From CBDESN01 sp965242495 (GTDB taxonomy: Bacteria > Pseudomonadota > Alphaproteobacteria > MPNO01), in assembly GCA_965242495.1 (NCBI GenBank), contig OZ251446.1, forward strand, positions 1,116,001 to 1,180,000: DNA of 64,000 nucleotides, read 5' to 3'. How positions within the stretch are numbered: the first letter of the stretch is position 1; every line of letters begins with the position of its first letter. Under the pieces are notes generated by a model. The model did not search any database. It was given only the letters and a program-made list of their open reading frames with translations, and was not told where the DNA came from. The position numbers were made by a program, and so were the translations under genes. Shown one piece after another: positions 31,611 to 39,759 of this stretch.

Positions 31611-32114
31611 ATGAGCATCGTCGCCTTCGATACGCTCGCCGCCGCTCGCAGCCTCGAAGCCGCCGGCTTCGCCCAGCAGCAGGCCGAGGCGATCACCAAC
31701 GCCGTCCGCGACGCCGTGACGGAAAACGTCGCCACCAAGGCCGACGTCGAACGCCTGACCACCAAAATCGACGCCGTGAGAGAAGAATCCAAGGCCGACG
31801 TCGAACGCTTGGCCGCCAAAATCGACGCCGTGAGAGAAGAATCCAAGGCCGACGTCGAACGCTTGGCCGCCAAAATCGACGCCGTGCGGGAAGAATTCAA
31901 AACCGACCTCGACGCCGTGAGAAAAGAATTCAAAACCGACCTCGACGCCGTGAGATCCGAAATCAAGGCCGACCTCGACGCCGTGAGATCCGAAATCAAG
32001 GCCGACATCGCCCGGCTCAGCGCAAGGATGGATGCGCTGATGCTGCGCTTCGCCGTGTTCGGCATCGGCCTTGTCGGCGTCGCGGTCGCGGCGATGAAGC
32101 TGTTGCAGGTGTAG
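31611..32114 (+). CDS. DUF1640-like coiled-coil membrane protein with stepped repeats
   Basis: 167-residue protein resembling the bacterial DUF1640/CCDC90 family. N-terminal AFDTLAAARSLEAAGFAQQQ matches the family head; a long coiled coil runs 40-140; residues about 147-165 form a C-terminal membrane helix. The coil is built from three 18-residue repeats (44-97, ADVERLAAKIDAVREESK type) and then three 11-residue repeats (98-130, TDLDAVRSEIK type), visible in DNA as 54-bp and 33-bp tandem repeats at 31740-31901 and 31902-32000. 18 equals 11 plus 7, so the coil mixes hendecads and heptads. Function unknown; distant eukaryotic relatives are mitochondrial inner-membrane proteins. Confidence 0.7.
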   Translation: MSIVAFDTLAAARSLEAAGFAQQQAEAITNAVRDAVTENVATKADVERLTTKIDAVREESKADVERLAAKIDAVREESKADVERLAAKIDAVREEFKTDLDAVRKEFKTDLDAVRSEIKADLDAVRSEIKADIARLSARMDALMLRFAVFGIGLVGVAVAAMKLLQV

Positions 32115-32291
32115 GACAAGCCTTTCGCGCGCCTGGACCGGCCTGCTCCCTCCCCGGCCGACGACATGCCGATCCAGGGCGGCGACCCGGAGGCGCCGAA
32201 GACGCCGCCGCCGTCCTGCGCCGGCGGATGACGCGCATCCACATCGACCCACCCTGCGATACGGCAATACGCGCCCGACGAAACTTTCCGC

Positions 32292-32320
32292 TTGACACGG
32301 GGGAATTCTTGTGTTATGGT
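32292..32320 (+). promoter_or_regulatory. Sigma-70-type promoter with internal dyad (element copy B)
   Basis: TTGACA (32292-32297), 17-base spacer, TATGGT (32315-32320). The dyad TGACAC ... GTGTTA around GAATTC matches that in copy A. Reads toward the arylsulfotransferase-like gene at 32840. Confidence 0.7.
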
Positions 32321-32380
32321 TGCGCTGTCTTTGGTAGGGTTTCTCGCACCCGGAACGAAAATTTCCGGAGGCCTGCTTCT

Positions 32381-32397
32381 TGCAATCGAAGATTGTG
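32381..32397. promoter_or_regulatory. Palindrome, first copy in element B
   Basis: TGCAATC-GAA-GATTGTG, same core and GAA centre as 4383-4401, with two outer positions changed to G-T pairs. Confidence 0.6.
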
Positions 32398-32723
32398 TAG
32401 GCGGCAGCGAATTTGATGCGGGCGCGGGCGCCGCCCCATGTCAGCGCGTATCCGGGCGAGGCGGCGCAGGACGAACGACGACGCCCCGCCGGCAGGCGGT
32501 TTCGAGGTGCGAACTCATCCTGCCTTTCGCCTGCTTTCGCCTTGGTTTTGACCGGTTTTGGCCCTGCTTTTTCCGTGCTTTTTCGACATAACTCATTGAA
32601 ATACAATAAAATCATGATTTTTCAGCCCGCGTAGCGACCTTCGACGCTCCCACGCCGCCGACCGCCCCCCGGCCGACGGGGCGATGCGCACCCGGCTTGG
32701 AGCCGATTCCGGCGCCGACGTTA

Positions 32724-32740
32724 TACAATCCAAGATTGCA
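32724..32740. promoter_or_regulatory. Palindrome, second copy in element B
   Basis: TACAATC-CAA-GATTGCA, same arms as the other three sites with one arm change and centre CAA. Confidence 0.55.
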
Positions 32741-32839
32741 TTGTCTCGCACGAACGGACGGGCCATGGTCAGCAGGCGATATGCCGGTTAGTCTGCCGGC
32801 CCGGCCGGGTCGGGCCGGACGGCGACGGAGGCGCGCGCC

Positions 32840-33904
32840 ATGCGGCCGCACAAGACGGGACTCACGTTGTGCGACCGGGACCGCGCCACGCCGGGGTTCA
32901 CCCTCTATGCGCCGTTGTTCGGCCGCACCGCCTGGCTGCTCGACATGGCCGGCGAGGCGGTCCACCGCTGGGCGCTCCCCGGACGTCCCGGCGGCTACGC
33001 CCGGCTGCTGCCCAACGGCAACCTGTTCTACGCCGCCCATACCGAAGGCGGCCCGCCCTTCCAGGGAGGAGCCAAGGGCGGGCGCATGCGCGAGGTCGAT
33101 TGGGAGGGACGCGCGATCCTGGAATATCGGGACGAATGGCAGCATCACGACTGCCGGCGGCTGCCGGACGGCAACATCCTCTACGCCGGCTGGGAGAAGA
33201 TGCCCGGCGAAGCGGCGGCGAAGGTCCGGGGCGGCCTGCCCGGCACGGAGACCGGGGAAGGGATCTTCAGCGACTTCCTGAAGGAGGTGACGCCGGCGGG
33301 GGAGACGGCGTGGGAATGGCATGCGCATGCCGACATGACGGTAGAGGACTATCCGCTGCACCCGCTATGCCCGCGCCGGGTGTTCGCCTGGTGCAACACC
33401 TGCGTCCCGCTCGACGACGGCGACGTGATGATCGTGCTGCGCCAGATCAACCTCGTCGCCATCGTCGACCGCCGGACGAAGCGCTTCAAATGGGAGCGGC
33501 GCGACGAATCCTGGGGCCATCCGCACGACTGCCAGCGGCTCGCCAACGGCAACCTGCTGCTGTTCGCCAACGGCATGAACACGGCCGAGCCGCATCCGCA
33601 TTCCCGCGTCGTCGAGTTCGACCCGACGACCGGGGAGACGGCGTGGGAGTACCGCCACGACCCGCGCAACTTCTTCTATTCGCACCACATCAGCGGGGCG
33701 GAGCGGCTGGCGTCGGGCAACACGCTGATCTGCGAGGGCTCCTTCGGCCGCATCTTCGAGGTCACGCCCGCGGGCGACATCGTGTGGGAGTTCGTCAACC
33801 CCCATTTCCACGAGGCGTTCTTCGGCGACAAGGTGAACTGGGTGTTCCGCGCCTTCCGCTATGGCGAGGACTCGCCGGAGATCGCCGGGCGGGTCCGGCT
33901 GTGA
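32840..33904 (+). CDS. Arylsulfotransferase-like beta-propeller protein
   Basis: Resembles the arylsulfotransferase (ASST) superfamily of beta-propellers, in particular the cytoplasmic-type Arylsulfotran_2 group. Repeating blades carry the pattern HDCRRLPDGNILYAGW (near 103), HPHDCQRLANGNLLLFANG (near 230) and HHISGAERLASGNTLICEG (near 282), each with a His before the blade as in ASST. No signal peptide. 354 aa. GGAGG is eight bases before the ATG. It begins an overlapping three-gene operon with a CoA-ester lyase and an FAH enzyme (GTGA, then ATGA overlaps). Sulfate transfer is unproven; a hydrolytic or binding role on an aromatic compound is equally possible. Confidence 0.75.
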   Translation: MRPHKTGLTLCDRDRATPGFTLYAPLFGRTAWLLDMAGEAVHRWALPGRPGGYARLLPNGNLFYAAHTEGGPPFQGGAKGGRMREVDWEGRAILEYRDEWQHHDCRRLPDGNILYAGWEKMPGEAAAKVRGGLPGTETGEGIFSDFLKEVTPAGETAWEWHAHADMTVEDYPLHPLCPRRVFAWCNTCVPLDDGDVMIVLRQINLVAIVDRRTKRFKWERRDESWGHPHDCQRLANGNLLLFANGMNTAEPHPHSRVVEFDPTTGETAWEYRHDPRNFFYSHHISGAERLASGNTLICEGSFGRIFEVTPAGDIVWEFVNPHFHEAFFGDKVNWVFRAFRYGEDSPEIAGRVRL

Positions 33905-34791
33905 CGGAGCGGCCCTCCGCCCCGCCTCCCGCCGCCGTCCCCGCCCCGCGCCGGTCGCTGCTGTTCGTGCCGGGGTTGCGGCCGGATCGCTTCGCCAAGG
34001 CGCTACGGACCGGGGCCGACGTCGTCTGCGTCGATCTGGAGGATGCCGTGGCGCCGGCGCGCAAGGACGAGGCGCGGGCGCTGACCCTGCCCTTGTTCGC
34101 CGCCCCGGCGCGGGCGGGCGTCGAGACGATGGTCCGCATCAACCCGCTCTCCACCGCAGACGGGCTGCGGGACGTCCTGGCGCTGCGGGAATGCCCGGCG
34201 CCGCCGCCCGCGGTCATGATCCCCAAGGCGGGATCGGCGGCCGAGATCGCGCTCTACGACGAGCTGCTCGCCGGCGGCTGCGCCGGCGTGCGCTTCCACG
34301 TCATCGTCGAATCGACGGCGGGGCTCGCCAACGTCCAGGAGATCGCGGCCGCGAGCCCGCGCATCGACTCGCTCCTGTTCGGCGGCGTCGACATGGCGGC
34401 CGACCTGCGGGCGGCCAAGACCTGGGAGGCGCTGCTCTATGCGCGCTCGCGCGTGGTCCACGCCGCGGCGCGGCGCGGCCGCGACCTGATCGACGTGCCC
34501 TATCTCGACCTCGCCGACCCGGACGGGCTGGAGGCCGAGGCGCAGGCCGCGGCCAGGCTCGGCTTTACCGGCAAGGCGGCGATCCATCCCGACCAGATCC
34601 CGATCCTCAACCGGGTCTTCTCGCCGTCGCCCGAGCTGGTCGCGCGGGCGCGGCGGATCGTCGATGCGTTCGCCGCCAGCACGACCGGCCTGCTGGTCGT
34701 GGACGGCGAATTGATCGAACGCCCGGTGCTGCGTAGCATGCGTCGCGTGATCGCGATCGCCGAGCGGCTGGACGGAGGAGCGGCGTCATGA
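33901..34791 (+). CDS. HpcH/HpaI aldolase/citrate lyase family protein (CoA ester lyase)
   Basis: CitE-like lyase of the (beta/alpha)8 HpcH/HpaI superfamily, cleaving or forming C-C bonds in CoA esters such as malyl- or citramalyl-CoA. RRSLLFVPGLRPDRFAKAL near residue 18, VVCVDLEDAVAPARKDEAR near 42 (substrate Asp/Glu), MVRINPLSTADG near 77 (Arg), RFHVIVESTAGLANV near 130 (metal Glu), LLFGGVDMAADL near 160 (metal Asp) and GFTGKAAIHPDQIPILN near 220. 296 aa. The start is GTG at 33901, overlapping the upstream stop (GTGA); its own stop overlaps the next ATG (ATGA). Translation is thus coupled across all three genes. Confidence 0.9.
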   Translation: MTERPSAPPPAAVPAPRRSLLFVPGLRPDRFAKALRTGADVVCVDLEDAVAPARKDEARALTLPLFAAPARAGVETMVRINPLSTADGLRDVLALRECPAPPPAVMIPKAGSAAEIALYDELLAGGCAGVRFHVIVESTAGLANVQEIAAASPRIDSLLFGGVDMAADLRAAKTWEALLYARSRVVHAAARRGRDLIDVPYLDLADPDGLEAEAQAAARLGFTGKAAIHPDQIPILNRVFSPSPELVARARRIVDAFAASTTGLLVVDGELIERPVLRSMRRVIAIAERLDGGAAS

Positions 34792-35774
34792 GGTTGGCGT
34801 CGCTCCGGCAGGGGCGCGACGGTCGGCTGGCGGTGGTCGGCGCCGATCTCGCCGCGGCCTGCGACGCCGCCGGCGCGGCGCCGACGCTGCAGGCGGCCCT
34901 CGACGACTGGGGTCGGGCCGAGAAGGAGCTCCGGGCGATCGCCGCGACCCTCGACGGAGGCGGGCGGAGCGACGCCTTCGCCTTCGACCCGGCGGCCTGC
35001 GCGGCGCCCCTGCCCCGCGCCTATCAGTGGTGCGACGGCAGCGCCTATCTGAACCATATGGAGCTGATGCGGCGCGCCCGCGGAGCCGGGATGCCGGAGA
35101 GCTTCCGCACCGACCCGCTGATGTATCAGGGCGGCTCGGACGCGCTGCTGGCGGCGCGCGACGACATCGCCCTCGCCGACGAGGCCTGGGGCATCGACTT
35201 CGAGGCCGAGGTCGCGGTGATCGTGGACGACGTGCCGATGGGGATCGCGCCCGCCGCCGCGGGCGCCCACGTCAAGCTGGTGACGATCCTGAACGACGTG
35301 AGCCTCCGCAACCTGATTCCGGCCGAGGTCGCCAAGGGGTTCGGCTTCTTCCACTCGAAACCCGCGACCGCCTTCGCCCCCACCGCGGCGACGCCCGATG
35401 CGCTGGGCGGGCTGTGGGACGGCGGCAAGCTCCATGCCGACATGATCGTCGAGCGCAACGGCGAGCGCATCGGCGACCCGAACGCGGGCGCCGACATGGC
35501 GTTCGACTTCCCCGCCCTGATCGCGCATGCGGCGAAGAGCCGGCATCTGCGCGCCGGGACGATCATCGGCGGCGGCACGGTATCCAACCGCGACCGCGCG
35601 CGCGGCTCGGCCTGCCTGGCCGAGGCGCGGACCATCGAGACCCTCGACCGGGGCGAACCGGCGACGCCGTTCCTGCGCTTCGGCGACCGGCTGCGCATCG
35701 ACCTCCGCGACGCGGACGGGCGTTCGCTGTTCGGGGCGATCGAGCAGACCGTGGTGAAATATACGCCGCCCTGA
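34788..35774 (+). CDS. Fumarylacetoacetate hydrolase family protein
   Basis: FAH-superfamily enzyme of the longer, fumarylacetoacetase-like type (328 aa). YQWCDGSAYLNHMELMRRAR near residue 83, the metal Glu pair in GIDFEAEVAVIVDDVPMG near 135, Asp in TILNDVSLRNLIP near 167, GFGFFHSKPATAFAP near 187 and RAGTIIGGGTVSNRD near 260. The ATG overlaps the CoA-ester lyase stop (ATGA). Together with that lyase and the upstream propeller protein it forms an apparent small catabolic operon, perhaps hydrolysing a ring-cleavage product to a CoA-linked acid (inference). Confidence 0.9.
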   Translation: MRLASLRQGRDGRLAVVGADLAAACDAAGAAPTLQAALDDWGRAEKELRAIAATLDGGGRSDAFAFDPAACAAPLPRAYQWCDGSAYLNHMELMRRARGAGMPESFRTDPLMYQGGSDALLAARDDIALADEAWGIDFEAEVAVIVDDVPMGIAPAAAGAHVKLVTILNDVSLRNLIPAEVAKGFGFFHSKPATAFAPTAATPDALGGLWDGGKLHADMIVERNGERIGDPNAGADMAFDFPALIAHAAKSRHLRAGTIIGGGTVSNRDRARGSACLAEARTIETLDRGEPATPFLRFGDRLRIDLRDADGRSLFGAIEQTVVKYTPP

Positions 35775-35820
35775 GCGCCGCGCCCTCCGAGCGCCGCGTC
35801 GCGGCCGCCCGGCACCGGGC

Positions 35821-36774
35821 CTATTCGTTGCGGAACAGGTGAGCGCGCAGGTCCTCGATATAGTCGGCGAACGCTTCCTCCAGCGAGTATTCGGGCGTCC
35901 AGCCGAGCTGCGCCGCCGCCCGCGAGACGTCGAGATCGTCGTTGCGCGCCGCCGGCGGCGGGCCGGGGAGTATCTCGACCTCGAGCCGGGGGAAGAACCT
36001 GCGCGCGGTCTCGACCAGCTCGTCGAACGCGATCGAGCGGCCGTAGGAGATGTTGAAGACGGGCTTCTCCGGAAGCGGCGCCGCGGTGGCCGCGAGGTCG
36101 AGCGCGCGCCCCATGTCCTTGGCGTAGACGTATTCGAACGGCATGGTCTGCTGCGACGGGATGCGCGCGACTTCGCCCCGGATGCCGGCGGCGAGCAGCG
36201 CCTGCACCTTCTCGCCGCCCGCCGACCCGCCCCAGAAATGCCCGACGCCGAACACGTTGCCCGGCCGCAGGATCACCAGTTCGAAGCCGAACTTGCCGGC
36301 ATAGGCCTCGAGGATCAGCTCCTGGGCCGCCTTGCTGTTGGAATAGGCGGCGCCGCTGCCGAGCGGGAAGTCTTCGTCCACCTTGCCCGAGACCGGCCGG
36401 CGCCAGTCATAGGCGCCGAAAGTGCTCAGCTGGACCAGCCGCCGGACGCCGGTGAGGCGGACCGCCTCGGCGACCGCCAGCGCGCCTTCGACGTTGAGGC
36501 CGAAGCCGAAATGCATCGGCTCCTCGACCTTGCGGCCGATCAGCCCGGCGGTATGGAGGACGATATCGGCGCCGTGGTCGCGGATCGCCGCGATGAGGCC
36601 GGGCAGGCTTCGCGCGTCGTCCCGGATCATCGTGAACGCGGCCTCGCCCAGCTTCTCCCGGATGAACTCGTCGCGCGGCAAGGGGTCGAGGAACACGACC
36701 TTCTCTCCCCGCTCGACCGCCCGCTGGGCGTAGGACGCGCCCAGCAGCCCGGCGCCGGTGACCAGGGTCGTCAT
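35821..36774 (-). CDS. NAD-dependent epimerase/dehydratase (extended SDR)
   Basis: Extended short-chain dehydrogenase of the nucleotide-sugar epimerase type. N-terminal Gly motif in TTLVTGAGLLGASYAQRAVE; acidic NAD-binding segment VFLDPLPRDEF near residue 31; catalytic Ser/Tyr/Lys in LVQLSTFGAYDW and SGAAYSNSKAAQELILEAY (Tyr-x3-Lys near 145); RPGNVFGVGHFWGG near 175. 317 aa from the ATG at 36774, with GGAGG nine bases upstream; a longer in-frame start at 36843 lacks one. In the same minus-strand group as the VanX-like dipeptidase, smpB and dapA. Substrate unknown. Confidence 0.88.
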   Translation of the reverse strand: MTTLVTGAGLLGASYAQRAVERGEKVVFLDPLPRDEFIREKLGEAAFTMIRDDARSLPGLIAAIRDHGADIVLHTAGLIGRKVEEPMHFGFGLNVEGALAVAEAVRLTGVRRLVQLSTFGAYDWRRPVSGKVDEDFPLGSGAAYSNSKAAQELILEAYAGKFGFELVILRPGNVFGVGHFWGGSAGGEKVQALLAAGIRGEVARIPSQQTMPFEYVYAKDMGRALDLAATAAPLPEKPVFNISYGRSIAFDELVETARRFFPRLEVEILPGPPPAARNDDLDVSRAAAQLGWTPEYSLEEAFADYIEDLRAHLFRNE

Positions 36775-36793
36775 CGCGCCGCCCCTCCGCCGT

Positions 36794-37486
36794 TCATTCG
36801 ATGGGGAAATCGAAATAGGTGTCGGGAAACGGCTCGTCCGCAAGGGTGTAGTGCCACCATTCCTTGTCGTAGTTGACGAAGCCGCGCCGCTCCATCGCCG
36901 CCTTCAACAGCGCGCGGTTCCGCGCCGGCCGCCCGGTGATGCGGGGATCCAGGGTGTTGGACAGGGTGTCGAAGTAATCGAACGGGGTCCCCATGTCCAA
37001 CTCCCGGCCGTCGGACGCGGCGACCAGCGTGAGGTCCACCGTGCTGCCCCGGCTGTGGCCCGACTTGTCGGCGATATAGCCTTTCTCGACCAGGCGCGAC
37101 TTGTCCTGGTTCGGGTAGTAGCGGGGTTTCGTCTTCTGGTCGCCCGGATCGTTCACCCAGCGGACGAAGTGATCGACCGCGCGCTGCGGGCGGTAGCAGT
37201 CGAAAATCTTGAGTTCGAAGCCCTCTGCGTTCACGTCGCGACGCACCTCCCGCAGCGCCCGGAGGGCCTGCCGGGTGAGGATGCACAGAGGCTTCCCGTA
37301 GCCGTCCACCCTGACGCCCAGGAAGTTGTCGCCCGTGTAATATCTCATGTCGAACACGGCCGCCGGCATCGCCTCGTTGACGACGGCGAACCCGGCGGGC
37401 CGGACGCCGGACGCCCGCGCTTCCCCCATGGCGAAGACGATAAGGCAGACGGCCCACGGCGCCAAGATCGAACGGATGTAGTTCAT
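36794..37486 (-). CDS. VanX-like D-Ala-D-Ala dipeptidase
   Basis: Zinc dipeptidase of family M15D. Residues 1-26 are a signal peptide (MNYIRSILAPWAVCLIVFAM, then ARA), so it should act in the periplasm. Active-site features match VanX: the transition-state Arg in FDCYRPQRAVDHF near 105, zinc His and Asp in KSGHSRGSTVDLTL near 150, and the general-base Glu with zinc His in KEWWHYTLADEPF near 210. 230 aa. It probably cleaves D-amino-acid dipeptides from wall turnover for reuse; it is not near vanH/vanA-type resistance genes. The ATG at 37486 has GGGAG seven bases upstream. Confidence 0.9.
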   Translation of the reverse strand: MNYIRSILAPWAVCLIVFAMGEARASGVRPAGFAVVNEAMPAAVFDMRYYTGDNFLGVRVDGYGKPLCILTRQALRALREVRRDVNAEGFELKIFDCYRPQRAVDHFVRWVNDPGDQKTKPRYYPNQDKSRLVEKGYIADKSGHSRGSTVDLTLVAASDGRELDMGTPFDYFDTLSNTLDPRITGRPARNRALLKAAMERRGFVNYDKEWWHYTLADEPFPDTYFDFPIE

Positions 37487-37536
37487 GGTCCTGCTCCCGT
37501 CGAACACGGCGGTTCGCCCGGCGCCGCGACGGCCCC

Positions 37537-38010
37537 CTAGCCCCGGTCGCGCAGGAGGCGGGCCTTGCGGCGGTCCCAGTCGCGCCGCTTCTCGGTCTCC
37601 CGCTTGTCGTATTTGCGCTTGCCCCGGGCGAGGCCGAGCTCCAGCTTGGCCCGCCCGCGCTCGTTGAAATAGATTTTGAGCGGCACCAGCGTCGCCCCGT
37701 CGCGCTGGACCGCGCCCAGCAGCCGCGCGATCTGCCGCCCGTGCAGGAGCAGCTTGCGCGGCCGCGTCGGCTCGTGGTTGGCGCCCGCGGCCTGCCCGTA
37801 CTCGGCGATATGCGCGTTCACCAGGAAGATCTCGCCGTCCACCGGCCGGGCGTAGGACTCGGCGATGTTGGCCCGCCCCTCGCGCAGCGACTTGACCTCG
37901 CTGCCGGTGAGCATCAGCCCGGCCTCCAACGTGTCCTCGATGGTGTAGTTGAAGCGCGCCTTGCGGTTCTGCGCGGCGATGCGGGCCGGCGCCGCGGACG
38001 GCCGGGCCAT
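37537..38010 (-). CDS. smpB: SsrA-binding protein SmpB
   Basis: RNA-binding partner of tmRNA in trans-translation, which rescues stalled ribosomes. The family pattern is complete: ARFNYTIEDTLEAGLMLTGS near residue 20, VKSLREGRANIAESYARPVD, LLLHGRQIARLLGAVQRDGA near 88, LVPLKIYFNERGRAKLELGLARGKR (two blocks), and the basic C-terminal tail KRETEKRRDWDRRKARLLRD needed in the ribosome. 157 aa. It follows dapA by four bases, the usual alphaproteobacterial arrangement. Confidence 0.97.
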   Translation of the reverse strand: MARPSAAPARIAAQNRKARFNYTIEDTLEAGLMLTGSEVKSLREGRANIAESYARPVDGEIFLVNAHIAEYGQAAGANHEPTRPRKLLLHGRQIARLLGAVQRDGATLVPLKIYFNERGRAKLELGLARGKRKYDKRETEKRRDWDRRKARLLRDRG

Positions 38011-38014
38011 CGGC

Positions 38015-38890
38015 TCAGTTCAGCAGCCCCGCCGACCGCATCGCGTCCTCGACGGTCCGTTTCGACGCCGCGGCGATCTCGCACAGGGGCAGCCGAGTCT
38101 CGGGTTCGCATTTGCCCAACAGGCTCGCGGCGTACTTCACCGGCCCGGGGCTGGTCTCGCAGAACAGGCCGACATGCAGCGGCGTCAGCCGCTCGTTGAT
38201 CCGCTGCGCGGTCTCGACGGCGCCCTGCTTCCAGGCTCCGTGCATGTCCGCCATGTCGCGGGGGGCGAGGTTGGCGGTCACCGAGATGCAGCCGTCGCCG
38301 CCCTGGGCGAGGAAGCCCAGCTGGGTCGCGTCTTCGCCCGAGAGCTGGACGAAGCCGGCCGCGCAGGCGAGCTTCTGCCGGGTGGCGCGGGCCACGTCCG
38401 CGGTCGCGTCCTTGACGCCCACGATGTTGGGCAGGCGGGAGAGGCGGGCCATGGTCTCCACCGACATGTCGATGACGCAGCGGCCGGGAATGTTGTAGAT
38501 GAGCATCGGCAGGTCGACCGCGTCGTTGAGCGCTTGGTAATGCCGGTAGAGCCCCTCCTGGGTCGGCTTGTTGTAATAGGGCGTCACCACCAGAGCGGCG
38601 TCCGCCCCGGCCTCCTTGGCGTGCCGGGTGAGGGCGATCGCCTCGTCGGTCGAGTTGGAGCCGGCGCCGGCGATCACCGGAACCCGCCCGCGCGCCACCG
38701 AGATGCAGAGCTCCGTCACCCGCCGATGCTCGTCGTGGCTGAGCGTCGGCGACTCGCCGGTGGTGCCGCAGGGCACGACGCCCCCCGTGCCCTGCTCGAT
38801 CTGCCAGTCGACGAAGGAGGCGAACGACTCCTCGTCGACCTCGCCGCGGCGGAACGGCGTGATCAGCGCGCAGATGGAGCCATCGAACAC
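38015..38890 (-). CDS. dapA: 4-hydroxy-tetrahydrodipicolinate synthase DapA
   Basis: Condenses pyruvate with aspartate-4-semialdehyde in the diaminopimelate/lysine pathway. Substrate loop GTTGESPTLSHDEH at residues 42-55, Tyr in VVTPYYNKPTQEGLYRHY near 101-118, catalytic Tyr132 in IYNIPGRC, and Schiff-base Lys160 in NIVGVKDAT. 291 aa. The start is GTG at 38890 with GGGAGG five bases upstream, which gives the standard MFDGSICALITPF N-terminus; the longer frame to 38983 is spurious. Followed directly by smpB. Confidence 0.96.
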   Translation of the reverse strand: MFDGSICALITPFRRGEVDEESFASFVDWQIEQGTGGVVPCGTTGESPTLSHDEHRRVTELCISVARGRVPVIAGAGSNSTDEAIALTRHAKEAGADAALVVTPYYNKPTQEGLYRHYQALNDAVDLPMLIYNIPGRCVIDMSVETMARLSRLPNIVGVKDATADVARATRQKLACAAGFVQLSGEDATQLGFLAQGGDGCISVTANLAPRDMADMHGAWKQGAVETAQRINERLTPLHVGLFCETSPGPVKYAASLLGKCEPETRLPLCEIAAASKRTVEDAMRSAGLLN

Positions 38891-38990
38891 GGCGCCCTCC
38901 CGTCGGATTGCCTGCCTCGCCGGCAGGATAGCGCCTCGCCCGGGCGCGGGCAAGCGGACCGCCGACCGTGCGCCGTCCGCCATCCGCCGA

Positions 38991-39019
38991 TTGCGGGCGC
39001 GGGCCGGGCGGTGTATGGC
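38991..39019 (+). promoter_or_regulatory. Candidate promoter for the haloacid dehalogenase gene
   Basis: TTGCGG, 17 bases, TATGGC in the 176-bp gap between dapA and the plus-strand dehalogenase gene; predicted leader of about 40 bases. Confidence 0.4.
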
Positions 39020-39066
39020 TGGGCGCAGCGGGAAGCGGTCGGGGCCGGCCGGCGCCGGGGAACGGA

Positions 39067-39759
39067 ATGGCGGATCCGCATTTCGACGACATCGGCGCCT
39101 GCGTGTTCGACGCCTACGGCACGCTGTTCGACGTGAACTCGGCGGCGGCCCGTTGCCGCGACCGGCTGGGGAATAAGGCGGACGAGCTGGGCGCGCTCTG
39201 GCGGCGGAAACAGCTCGAATACGCCTGGCTCCGCTCCCTGATGGGGCAGTACGAGGACTTCTGGGCCGTCACCGGGGGCGCCCTCGACCACGCCATGGCC
39301 GCGCTCGGCCTCGACGATCCCGGGCTGCGGGCGCGCCTCATGCAGCTCTATCTGACGCCCGACGCCTATGACGACGCGCGCCCCGCGCTGGAGAAGTTGA
39401 AGGCGGCGAAGACCAGGACCGCCATCCTGTCCAACGGCTCGCAAACGATGCTGGTCGCCGCGATCAAGGGCGCCGGGCTGCACGGGCTGATCGGCTCGGT
39501 GCTGTCGGTCGACCGCGTCGGCGTCTACAAGCCCAGCCCGGCGGTCTACCAGCTGGCCGCGGACGAGCTCCGGCTGCCGCCGCAGCGGATCGGCTTCCTC
39601 TCGGCCAACGGCTGGGACGCCTGCGGCGCGGCCGCGTTCGGCTTCCGCACCGCCTGGATCAACCGGGCGGGGCGTCCCCCGGAGGCGCTGCCGGGCCGGC
39701 CCCATGCCGAGCTCGACAGCCTCGCCGGCCTGCCGGGGCTCCTCGGACTCGCCGCATGA
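39067..39759 (+). CDS. Haloacid dehalogenase type II (L-2-haloacid dehalogenase-like)
   Basis: HAD-superfamily hydrolase of the L-2-haloacid dehalogenase type, replacing halogen at C2 with hydroxyl. Nucleophile Asp in CVFDAYGTLFDVN near residue 15; Arg in AAARCRDRLG; Ser-Asn-Gly-Ser in AILSNGSQTML near 122; Lys in GVYKPSPAVYQLAADEL near 157; and FLSANGWDACGAAAFGFRT near 178, whose Ser-x-Asn-x2-Asp pattern distinguishes true haloacid dehalogenases from other HADs. 230 aa. Its stop overlaps the next ATG (ATGA). Confidence 0.9.
   Translation: MADPHFDDIGACVFDAYGTLFDVNSAAARCRDRLGNKADELGALWRRKQLEYAWLRSLMGQYEDFWAVTGGALDHAMAALGLDDPGLRARLMQLYLTPDAYDDARPALEKLKAAKTRTAILSNGSQTMLVAAIKGAGLHGLIGSVLSVDRVGVYKPSPAVYQLAADELRLPPQRIGFLSANGWDACGAAAFGFRTAWINRAGRPPEALPGRPHAELDSLAGLPGLLGLAA

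Larger units (their letters stand above)
32286..32750 (+). repeat. Two-copy modular intergenic element, copy B
   Basis: Fills most of the 725-bp gap between the DUF1640-like and arylsulfotransferase-like genes. Same modules and order as 4255-4790: dyad promoter (32292-32320), palindrome (32381-32397), conserved block (about 32493-32627, including TTTCGCCTGCTTTCGCC, GGTTTTG, GGCCCTGCTTTT and an AT-rich end), second palindrome (32724-32740). The block reads on the minus strand as runs of GAAAA and GCAGG. Minus-strand translations of the two copies look superficially similar, but differences fall at all codon positions, so coding is unlikely. 32115-32285 and 32751-32820 hold nothing recognisable. 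Confidence 0.75.

Noticed and set aside
30018..32615. An 865-codon minus-strand frame extending the UbiD-family gene upstream through 32.6 kb
   Set aside because: The part before residue Val at 31451 is antisense to the DUF1640-like gene and element B; the GTG at 31451 has a ribosome-binding site and gives the normal UbiD length.
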